Below are positions 1 to 4,411 of a DNA stretch of 5,242 nucleotides, piece by piece; the first letter of the stretch is position 1; the number at the start of each line of letters is the position of its first letter. The notes under the pieces were generated by a model that saw nothing but the letters and a program-made list of their open reading frames with translations, had not been told where the DNA came from and did no database searches. This DNA is from Chloroflexota bacterium (GTDB taxonomy: Bacteria; Chloroflexota; Anaerolineae; Anaerolineales; JACQED01). The translations under genes were made by a program, and so were the position numbers. The DNA is taken from the NCBI GenBank assembly GCA_016200785.1, contig JACQED010000289.1, forward strand, positions 1 through 5,242. The letters run 5' to 3'.

Positions 1-89
1 GAGTAGCCCAGCGCGATGAGCGCATACACACTGCCCAGCGTCAGGCCGTTGATGATTTGTTGCGGGAGTTGCGCGAGGATTTGTTCCAT
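1..89 (-). CDS. livH: LivH-type branched-chain amino acid ABC transporter permease (N-terminal fragment)
   Basis: Only the first 29 codons lie in the window; the rest runs off the left edge. The translated start contains QIINGLTLGSVYALIALGY, which strongly resembles the opening of LivH-type inner-membrane permeases, where a short amphipathic start leads into the first transmembrane helix. The family imports branched-chain amino acids or related amides with LivM, the ATPases LivG/LivF and a binding protein. The LivJ-type lipoprotein gene lies immediately upstream on the same strand, which supports the assignment. The ATG at 89-87 is preceded by only a weak Shine-Dalgarno (a GAGTGGT stretch), and that stretch lies inside one arm of a large inverted repeat ending 6 nt before the start. 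The substrate cannot be fixed from this fragment. Confidence 0.85.
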   Translation of the reverse strand, partial: MEQILAQLPQQIINGLTLGSVYALIALGY

Positions 90-95
90 GAAGTT

Positions 96-159
96 ACCAC
101 TCAGGCGCGAAGACACGAAGGGTAACCTGGTGAACTTTGTGTCTTCGCGCCTTGGTGGT
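96..159. repeat. REP-like palindrome in the livJ-livH spacer
   Basis: Two 25-nt arms (96-120 and 135-159) are inverted copies matching at 22 of 25 positions, with a 14-nt loop between them. The core GGCGCGAAGACAC is perfectly paired. Read in the direction of the transporter genes, the transcript would fold into a long hairpin ending 6 nt before the permease ATG. From memory, very similar motifs (variants of CTTCGTGTCTTCGCGCCTTG) recur between genes in several environmental bacterial genomes, which would make this a dispersed REP/MITE-type element. That recurrence cannot be verified here. Confidence 0.8.
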
Positions 160-181
160 CAGAGCTTTTCAGGCATCCTCT

Positions 182-211
182 GAGCAGGGCAGGCAGATGC
201 CCGCCCTGCTC
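182..211 (-). terminator. Stem-loop just after livJ (attenuator or 3'-end stabiliser)
   Basis: A 9-bp perfect stem (GAGCAGGGC at 182-190 with GCCCTGCTC at 203-211) continues, after one mismatch, as 3 more pairs around a 4-nt loop. It starts about 11 nt after the livJ-type stop codon. No T-run follows on either strand, so it is not a textbook intrinsic terminator. In transporter operons such hairpins often protect the upstream binding-protein message or cause partial termination, which would give more binding protein than permease. That role is inferred. Confidence 0.55.
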
Positions 212-222
212 TCACATCAGAC

Positions 223-1470
223 CTACGGGAAGACCTGCACGAACTTGCCGCCCTTCACCTGCGAGATGACGAACGAAGCGCCCTTCACTTCGCCGGTGTC
301 GTCGAACGCAATCGGCAGGCCGAAGACTTTGGTGTCGGTCTTCTTCAAAGCATCCAGCACACTGGCGCGATCGAGAGAGCCGGCTTTGCTGGCGTTTGCC
401 GCCGCTTCGAGGAAGACGGTCACGGCCACGTAACTCGCCGCGCCGAAGTTTCCCCAGGTCGGGAAGGCTTTGTCGGCGGCATCCACCACCGACTTCGCCT
501 CGGCGATCGGGCGAATGTCGGGGAAGAACACGGAGGCATACGAGCCTTCCGTCGCGCCGCCGGCGCTGTCAATATAGCCCTTCTGCGAGTAGAAGCCATC
601 GCCGCCGAAGACCGGGATGGCGACGCCCTGTTCCTTCAACTGCTTGGCCATCAACGCGCCCTGCTCCGAGACCTGCCCGGCGAAGAAGACGAGTTCAGCC
701 TTCGAGGCTTTGATCTTGGTCACCAGCGCCGAGAGGTCGTTGTCGGTCTGCGCGACCGAAGCTCGCGCGGTCGTGACGCCGCCGTCTTTCAGCAGTTTCT
801 CAACCGTGTCGGAGAGGTTCGTGCCGTACGATTCCTGATCGTCCACGACATACACGTTCTTCACGCCGAGCTTCAAGATATAGTCGGCGTCGGTCTTGCC
901 CTGCACGTCGTCGTTGGGCACGACGCGGAAGAAAGTCTTATTCCCGGCCTGCGACAGCGAGGGCCGCGTCGCCGAGGGCGACACGTGCGCCAGGCCGGCG
1001 TCTTCGAGAATCTTGGCGCAGGCTTCGACCTGGCCGGAGCCGGACGGGCCGACGACGCCGACGATGGTGTTGTCGGCGGCATCGCGCTCGCAGACCGGCA
1101 CGGCCTTGTCGGGCGTGATGTCGGTGTCTTCTTCGACCATCGTCGCGTGGTAGCCGGTCATGTTCTTGTTGAAGTCATCCACGGCGAGCCGGGCCAGGGC
1201 CAACTGTTCCTGGCCGAGCGTGGCCGCGACGCCGGTGAGCGGGGCCAAGAAGGCGAACTTGATCTCGACGATAGGCACTTCGGTCGGGGCCTCCGTCGGC
1301 GGGACTGCCGTCGGCGCGGGCGCCTCGGTGGGCGCAGGCGCCTGCGTCGGGGCGGGCGCTTCGGTGGGCGCAGGCGCGGCGGTCGTCGCCGCGCCGCCGC
1401 AGGCCGACAGCACGAGGCCGGCCACGACGATCAAGCCAAACAGCGACATGAGTTTGTTCGAGCGTTTCAT
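223..1470 (-). CDS. livJ: LivJ-type branched-chain amino acid ABC transporter substrate-binding lipoprotein
   Basis: A 415-residue extracytoplasmic solute-binding protein of the periplasmic-binding-protein type I, Leu/Ile/Val-binding family (Peripla_BP_6-like). It starts with a lipoprotein signal peptide: basic MKRSNK, a hydrophobic core, and the lipobox LSAC with Cys24 as the lipidated residue. Residues 25-66 form an Ala/Pro/Thr-rich linker with four APAPT-type repeats. The folded domain starts near residue 68 (EIKFAFLAPLTG) and shows the family signatures GVVGPSGSGQ (138-147) and HVSPSATRPS (162-171). Cys127 and Cys151 are placed like the disulphide pair of this family. An excellent ribosome binding site (AGGAGG, 8 nt before ATG) fixes the start. 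The permease gene follows on the same strand, so this is the ligand-capturing part of an amino acid importer. The ligand could be Leu/Ile/Val, amides or urea-like compounds; the symbol is by family only. Confidence 0.93.
   Translation of the reverse strand: MKRSNKLMSLFGLIVVAGLVLSACGGAATTAAPAPTEAPAPTQAPAPTEAPAPTAVPPTEAPTEVPIVEIKFAFLAPLTGVAATLGQEQLALARLAVDDFNKNMTGYHATMVEEDTDITPDKAVPVCERDAADNTIVGVVGPSGSGQVEACAKILEDAGLAHVSPSATRPSLSQAGNKTFFRVVPNDDVQGKTDADYILKLGVKNVYVVDDQESYGTNLSDTVEKLLKDGGVTTARASVAQTDNDLSALVTKIKASKAELVFFAGQVSEQGALMAKQLKEQGVAIPVFGGDGFYSQKGYIDSAGGATEGSYASVFFPDIRPIAEAKSVVDAADKAFPTWGNFGAASYVAVTVFLEAAANASKAGSLDRASVLDALKKTDTKVFGLPIAFDDTGEVKGASFVISQVKGGKFVQVFP
1306..1377 (-). repeat. Tandem 18-nt repeats encoding the Pro/Thr/Ala linker
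   Basis: Codons 32-55 of the binding lipoprotein consist of four successive six-codon units of the form A-P-A-P-T-E/Q/A. The DNA is GC-rich and internally repetitive (GGGCGCAGGCGC-type blocks). It encodes a flexible spacer that holds the binding domain away from the lipid anchor, a common design in Chloroflexota lipoproteins. Copy number could vary by slippage between strains. Confidence 0.75.
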
Positions 1471-1475
1471 CAGAT

Positions 1476-1486
1476 ACTCCTCCTTT
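1476..1486 (-). promoter_or_regulatory. Strong ribosome binding site of livJ
   Basis: The minus strand reads AAAGGAGGAGT 5 nt before the ATG, so the AGGAGG core is 8 nt from the start. The flanks ACTCC (1476-1480) and GGAGT (1488-1492) could pair as a small 5-bp stem around this site. The stem is weak and may have no role. Confidence 0.8.
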
Positions 1487-1556
1487 GGGAGTCAAACAAA
1501 AAACTTGCGCGTGATCCGAGATGGTGGGTGGGCTTTAGAGTGCGGCGGCTGTTGAA

Positions 1557-1567
1557 TCACCTCCTTT
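1557..1567 (-). promoter_or_regulatory. Orphan perfect Shine-Dalgarno between the cupin and livJ genes
   Basis: The minus strand reads AAAGGAGGTGA, a full-length complement of the 16S rRNA 3' tail, immediately after the cupin stop codon. No ATG, GTG or TTG follows at a usable distance: the livJ ATG is about 90 nt further on and has its own ribosome binding site. It lies inside an 11-codon mini-ORF that starts at the cupin stop (ATG at 1570-1568, ending TAA at 1535) and reads MKGGDSTAAAL. That mini-ORF has a GAGGA ribosome-binding-like stretch 10 nt upstream. No function can be assigned. Confidence 0.5.
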
Positions 1568-1569
1568 CA

Positions 1570-2322
1570 TCACTCGTCTTCCTCTTTGTCCGCTGGAGAT
1601 CCCGCCGGGCAAAAGACGCCGAGCAAACGCAGTGTCTCCGGGCCGGCGTTCTCCAGGCAGTGAGAAGTGCCGGGCGGCAGATAGATGCTGGTGCCGGCCC
1701 GGATGGGGTAATCGCCGCTTTCGATATGCACGATGCCCGCGCCGCCCAAAATGTAAATCGCCTCTTCGTAAGGGTGAATGTGAAACGGCGCGCGGCTCTT
1801 GTCAATGAAACCGATGAACTGCGTGAGGTATTTACTGCCGTAGCGCGGATCGATCATCAATTTGAAGTAGCGATCGTCGCCGGCGGGCAGTGACTTCTCT
1901 TCGGACTCGTGAACGGCGAGCTTGCCGACAGGTTTGGCTTTAGGCGAGGGCGGCACGCTGGCTGGCCGGCCGGGCTGAGGCGACAGCACCGACACCAGTT
2001 CCAGAGGCGCGGGGCCGGGGTTGCGAATCACGTACGGCACGCGCGGCGGCGCCAGCAGGCCGGTGTACAACGTGAGCGGATAAGTCTGGCGGCCCACTAC
2101 CGCCTCGCCGGAACCGGAGACGACGAAGATTACGTCCTCCGAGTCTTCGTTGATCATTTCGGGCGAGGTCCCGGCTTCGTATCGAAAAACTCTCTGGACC
2201 AGGTTTTGGCAGCCGGTGGTGGTGCGGTCGATGGGAACACGGAAAGTGGCGTTTGTCCCCGGCACGGGGGACAGGGGCAAATCCTCGGCGCCGACGACCG
2301 AGGGGCGGCGGTGGGTGGTCAA
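1570..2322 (-). CDS. Two-domain cupin protein with one intact metal site
   Basis: About 250 residues with two cupin beta-barrels. In the C-terminal barrel the first motif is intact (PFHIHPYEEAIYILGGAG: His181, His183, Glu187), as is the second (LPPGTSHCLEN: His221), so it should bind one metal ion such as Mn, Fe, Ni or Zn. The N-terminal barrel keeps the fold (DVIFVVSGSGEAVV) but has Met56 and Asn58 where metal-binding histidines are expected, so it is probably structural. No signal peptide is seen, so it is likely cytoplasmic. The start is not ATG: TTG at 2322 is preferred because AAGGA lies 10 nt upstream; an in-frame TTG at 2343 lacks a ribosome binding site. The gene begins 33 nt after the peroxiredoxin stop, suggesting co-transcription. 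Bicupins range from dioxygenases to isomerases and sugar or ureide enzymes, so the reaction cannot be named. Confidence 0.85.
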   Translation of the reverse strand: MTTHRRPSVVGAEDLPLSPVPGTNATFRVPIDRTTTGCQNLVQRVFRYEAGTSPEMINEDSEDVIFVVSGSGEAVVGRQTYPLTLYTGLLAPPRVPYVIRNPGPAPLELVSVLSPQPGRPASVPPSPKAKPVGKLAVHESEEKSLPAGDDRYFKLMIDPRYGSKYLTQFIGFIDKSRAPFHIHPYEEAIYILGGAGIVHIESGDYPIRAGTSIYLPPGTSHCLENAGPETLRLLGVFCPAGSPADKEEDE

Positions 2323-2332
2323 GAGTGATTTT

Positions 2333-2337
2333 TCCTT
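2333..2337 (-). promoter_or_regulatory. Ribosome binding site that decides the cupin TTG start
   Basis: AAGGA on the minus strand lies 10 nt before TTG at 2322-2320. The more upstream TTG (2343) is preceded by GAGCCAGCCTCAAT, which has no useful match to the 16S tail. Confidence 0.5.
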
Positions 2338-2355
2338 TGGCAAATTGAGGCTGGC

Positions 2356-2829
2356 TCAGGCGATCGCTTTCACCGCCGCTAATACTTCTTCGACGTTCGG
2401 CGGGCCTTTGGGGATCACCTGGCTGAAGCGCACGATGCCTGCGCGATCGACGATGATGATGGCCCGGCGGCCATTGCCTCTCTCCTCGCGCCACAGCCCG
2501 TATTTCTTCGTCACCTCGCCCTTCGGGTGGAAGTCGGCCAGCAAAGGAAAGATGATGCCGCCCAGTTGATCGGCGAAGGCTTTGTGAGAATAGACGCTGT
2601 CCACGCTGATGCCCAGCACCTGGGCATTCAACTCCTCGAAGCGCGAGAGGTTCCTCTGCAGCTCCGGGAGTTCGATGCTTCACGTGTCGGTGAAGTCGAG
2701 CACATAGAATGCCAGCACGACCACCACTTTGCCTCGCAAGTCTGCGAGACTCAACGGGCTTTTCTCGCCGGTTGACGGCAGGGAGAAGTCGGGCGCGGGC
2801 TGGCCGACGGCGATTGGCTCATCCGGCAT
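2356..2829 (-). CDS. Selenocysteine-containing peroxiredoxin (AhpC/TSA family), read through in-frame TGA at codon 50
   Basis: Reads as a complete 157-residue peroxiredoxin if TGA at 2682-2680 is decoded as selenocysteine. In order it shows the N-terminal VGQPAPDFSLPSTG (8-21), the strand GKVVVVLAFY (33-42), the active-site segment LDFTDT-U-SIELPELQRNL with Thr47 and Sec50 in a TxxU arrangement, the stretch LGISVDSVYSHKAFADQLGG, then FPLLADFHPKG, and Arg122 in RRAIIIVD as the expected catalytic Arg. Family proteins reduce H2O2, organic peroxides or peroxynitrite through the residue at position 50. No cysteine occurs anywhere, so there is no resolving Cys and an external thiol would be needed (1-Cys/1-Sec type). 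ATG at 2829 has AAAGGAG 6 nt upstream. Similarity continues in one frame on both sides of the TGA, with no frameshift. TGA is also the true stop of this gene. The alternative is a pseudogene with a nonsense change or a sequencing error, less likely given the position and the hairpin. Confidence 0.85.
2630..2672 (-). promoter_or_regulatory. Candidate bacterial SECIS element of the selenoperoxiredoxin
   Basis: On the mRNA strand, 7 nt after the UGA, AACUCC (2672-2667) pairs with GGAGUU (2635-2630). A 2x2 internal loop follows, then GAGCUGC pairs with GCGCUUC (two G-U pairs, one C-C mismatch). After a bulged C, AGAG pairs with CUCU around the apical loop GAAC (2653-2650). The loop begins 27 nt after the UGA and its first base is G. 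From memory, bacterial SECIS elements have the apical loop roughly 16-37 nt after UGA and a G in the first loop positions; both hold. SelB would bind here with Sec-tRNA. Folding was done by eye. Confidence 0.7.
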
Positions 2830-2875
2830 GAATGGCTCCTTTGGCACTGAAGAGGCAAGTTCCCAGGCTCATCTG

Positions 2876-2904
2876 TTGTCAGTTGAGCGAGCAAATGATA
2901 CACT
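2876..2904 (+). promoter_or_regulatory. sigma70-type promoter of the racemase-family gene
   Basis: TTGTCA (2876-2881, 5/6 match), a 17-nt spacer and TACACT (2899-2904, 4/6), with a TG one base before the -10 (extended -10). Transcription would start near 2911, about 26 nt before the chosen ATG. This argues against the longer reading frame start at 2832. Confidence 0.6.
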
Positions 2905-2924
2905 CATTAGCGCAAAATAGGCAA
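2895..2924 (-). promoter_or_regulatory. Probable sigma70-type promoter of the peroxiredoxin gene
   Basis: Minus strand: TTGCCT (2924-2919), an 18-nt spacer, then TATCAT (2900-2895), 4/6 and 5/6 matches to consensus. Transcription would start near 2888, giving a leader of roughly 60 nt before the ATG at 2829. Its -10 element overlaps that of the divergent racemase promoter. Confidence 0.5.
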
Positions 2925-2936
2925 ATCCGAGAATCC

Positions 2937-3662
2937 ATGCCAGTTATGACCGACTTGCCGCGCAAAACAATGGGCATCATTGGCGGCGTAGGGCCAGGCA
3001 GCACGGCGGTCTTCTATCGCAACGTCGTTCGACGCCACGCACAACGCGCCGGAGGCCGCCTCCCCGCGCTGATCGTTTACAGCCTGCCGATGGAGCCTCA
3101 AATTGAGACTGCGATGCTTGAGGCCGGCGCGACTTCCGGCCCCGAAGTAGATCGGCTGATCGCCATGCTGGAGGCCGGCGTCGGGGCGCTCTCGCGAGCG
3201 GGAGTCGACGCGATCGTCATGCCGTGCAACACTCTGCAAGCGTATCTGCCGAGCCTGGTGGAACGCGCCGGGCTTCCGTACATTCACTTGATCGCCGAAA
3301 CGGTGAACGACATCCGGCGCAGAGGCTACGAGCGCCCGGCAGTGATCTGCACCGCGCCGATGCGCGCGTTGGGACTCTATCAAGCTGAACTCGAATCTCA
3401 TTCCGTCCCCTATGTTCTGCCTACTGACTCCGAGCAGACCCACATCACTCGCACGATACTCGATACGCTTCATCAGGCTTCGCCCGATCCCAACGCCCTC
3501 CTGCGTCCCGTCGTCCGCCGTCTCGAAACGGTTGCCGACTCGATCCTGCTCGGTTGCAGTGATCTCACCGCCTTCGAAGACCCGGCCTTCACCCGCCTGC
3601 CGGTGGTGGATGCGATGAAGGTGCTGGTGGAGGCGACGGTAGTATTCCTCCTTACAGAATGA
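2937..3662 (+). CDS. Aspartate/glutamate racemase family protein
   Basis: A 241-residue protein of the Asp/Glu/hydantoin racemase superfamily, cofactor-independent enzymes that move the alpha-proton using two cysteines. It begins with the family motif MGIIGGVGPGSTAVFYRN (12-29). The first catalytic cysteine is Cys97 in VMPCNTLQAYLP and the second is Cys207 in LLGCSDLTAF. Aspartate racemases usually read GCTEL there, so this is a conservative variant. Both cysteines are kept, so racemase activity, probably on aspartate or glutamate, is plausible, but the substrate is unproven. No signal peptide is seen, so it should be cytoplasmic. The frame is open from 2832, but that start lies upstream of the predicted transcription start and overlaps the peroxiredoxin ribosome binding site. 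ATG at 2937 fits best, with 2946 and 2970 as alternatives. The ribosome binding site is weak. Confidence 0.88.
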   Translation: MPVMTDLPRKTMGIIGGVGPGSTAVFYRNVVRRHAQRAGGRLPALIVYSLPMEPQIETAMLEAGATSGPEVDRLIAMLEAGVGALSRAGVDAIVMPCNTLQAYLPSLVERAGLPYIHLIAETVNDIRRRGYERPAVICTAPMRALGLYQAELESHSVPYVLPTDSEQTHITRTILDTLHQASPDPNALLRPVVRRLETVADSILLGCSDLTAFEDPAFTRLPVVDAMKVLVEATVVFLLTE

Positions 3663-3693
3663 GACTGCCAGTAGCAACCTTTTTCCGGGTACG

Positions 3694-3721
3694 TTGACCT
3701 CTTTCGGCAAAAGGCTATAAT
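3694..3721 (+). promoter_or_regulatory. Near-consensus sigma70 promoter of the small two-gene module
   Basis: TTGACC (3694-3699, 5/6) and a perfect TATAAT (3716-3721) are separated by 16 nt. The expected transcription start is near 3728, so the leader before GTG at 3739 would be only about 11 nt and consists almost entirely of the ribosome binding site AGAGGG. It is the strongest-looking promoter in the window. Confidence 0.75.
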
Positions 3722-3738
3722 ATCCAAAGAGGGAACGG

Positions 3739-4071
3739 GTGCGCGAGGTCAGTTTCCGCAGACGATTCGACGACGAGAATGCTGGCCGCGTCAGGTTCGA
3801 GGTTGAACGCAAGCAAGTGCTTGCATTTGTAGTCCAGCTCGAATGTCGAATCGATGACGAGTGGCATCCTGTTGTTCGATACGACACAGCGCACGGCTTC
3901 GCTCACCGAGACGTGCTCCGACCCGACAAAGAGACAGAGAAGACCAAACTCGACCTTCAAGATTACAACAACGCATTGACGTTCGCGATCAATGATCTCG
4001 CGCAGAATTGGGCAAAGTACCGGGAGAGGTATGCGAAATGGCTGAGAGAAAAGCAACGATCAGAAAAGTGA
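3739..4071 (+). CDS. Small conserved-looking protein of unknown function, first gene of an overlapping pair
   Basis: A 110-residue soluble protein with no signal peptide or membrane segment. It has a charged beta-rich N-terminal half (REVSFRRRFDDE, then VLAFVVQLEC) and a central motif RYDTAHGFAHRD (47-58) with two histidines and two aspartates that look functionally constrained. The C-terminal helix (YNNALTFAINDLAQNWAKYRERY) is rich in charged and aromatic residues. From memory it resembles a Pfam family of unknown function (I associate it with DUF7718); this could not be checked. The start is GTG at 3739 with AGAGGG about 5 nt upstream, right behind a strong promoter. The gene ends in TGA and overlaps the next gene by 34 nt, implying translational coupling. 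The paired small-gene layout suggests a toxin-antitoxin-like module, but there is no direct evidence of toxicity. Confidence 0.78.
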   Translation: MREVSFRRRFDDENAGRVRFEVERKQVLAFVVQLECRIDDEWHPVVRYDTAHGFAHRDVLRPDKETEKTKLDLQDYNNALTFAINDLAQNWAKYRERYAKWLREKQRSEK

Positions 4072-4352
4072 ATGGTCGCAAGCCTCGCAAAGTCGTCGAA
4101 CGCAATGTTCGACTGCTCGGCCATTTCATGCGCTATGTTCTGGCTCATCCCGAAATGCTTGATGGACTCCCGGAGAACTTTGAGCTGGTCATCCTGCCCG
4201 ACGACGACCCACAGATCCGGCGCTACAACCTCGACCTATTGAGCACTTACGGCAGTGAAGGCAAGCCAGTTGTCTTCGTGCGAATGGCGACTAGCAAGAA
4301 AGTTAACTTCAACCGCGCTCGCCCCGATGTCTACGTGCCGCTTGCGGTGTAG
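4038..4352 (+). CDS. Small protein of unknown function, second gene of the overlapping pair
   Basis: A 104-residue protein starting at ATG 4038, with GGAGAGG 8 nt upstream, inside the end of the previous gene in another frame. The frame is open further upstream, but no better start with a ribosome binding site is seen. The first 18 residues are strongly basic (ERKATIRKVNGRKPRK) and could contact nucleic acid or the partner. The core is alpha/beta-like: ERNVRLLGHFMRYVLAHPEML (21-41), then FELVILPDDDP (48-58) and EGKPVVFVRMATSKK (74-88). From memory this core resembles a family of unknown function (I associate it with DUF5647); unverified. The 34-nt overlap and shared promoter suggest equimolar production with the upstream protein, perhaps as a complex. 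Which member, if either, is a toxin or antitoxin cannot be said. Confidence 0.78.
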   Translation: MAERKATIRKVNGRKPRKVVERNVRLLGHFMRYVLAHPEMLDGLPENFELVILPDDDPQIRRYNLDLLSTYGSEGKPVVFVRMATSKKVNFNRARPDVYVPLAV

Positions 4353-4396
4353 CCTGCACCTGAACCCTGTCACCTTGCCAGCCACGAACTGCTGAA

Positions 4397-4411
4397 CGGC
4401 CACGTTGGCCG
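4397..4411 (+). promoter_or_regulatory. Hairpin directly abutting the Nudix start codon
   Basis: CGGCCA (4397-4402) and TGGCCG (4406-4411) are perfect inverted copies around a 3-nt loop, and the next base is the A of the ATG. The hairpin occupies the place where a Shine-Dalgarno would be, and none is visible in the 4353-4411 spacer. It could limit translation or be chance in GC-rich DNA. With no T-run it is not a standard terminator. Confidence 0.4.

Noticed and set aside
1535..1570. Remnant of a 16S rRNA gene on the plus strand (TGAATCACCTCCTTTC)
   Set aside because: The match is confined to the anti-Shine-Dalgarno tail plus a loose GTGCGGC stretch. No other conserved 16S segment precedes it and no spacer or tRNA follows, so an SD on the minus strand explains it.
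985..1893. Long plus-strand open frame (302 codons) across livJ and the cupin gene
   Set aside because: The translation is dominated by Arg/Gly low-complexity stretches opposite the Pro/Thr linker and shows no family motif. It is antisense to two well-supported genes.
2356..2631. Shorter peroxiredoxin fragment starting at TTG 2631
   Set aside because: It would lack the active-site strand and the peroxidatic residue. The ATG at 2829 has a good ribosome binding site, and the upstream 49 codons are clearly peroxiredoxin, so the full read-through gene is preferred.
1940..2683. 247-codon minus-strand frame spanning the peroxiredoxin and the cupin
   Set aside because: It is a different frame from both real genes, rich in Arg/Pro with no recognisable domain. 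It does not rescue the peroxiredoxin across the TGA.
3671..3685. T-run after the racemase as an intrinsic terminator
   Set aside because: The CTTTTT run has no convincing GC-rich stem directly upstream, so a terminator cannot be supported.
3698..3714. Short inverted repeat (CCT...AGG) inside the promoter spacer
   Set aside because: The pairing is short, interrupted and AT-rich. It could be an operator but is within chance expectation.
2907..3887. 326-codon minus-strand open frame opposite the racemase
   Set aside because: It is a GC-bias shadow of the racemase-family gene, which has clear catalytic motifs and a promoter. The frame also runs through the strong promoter at 3694-3721.
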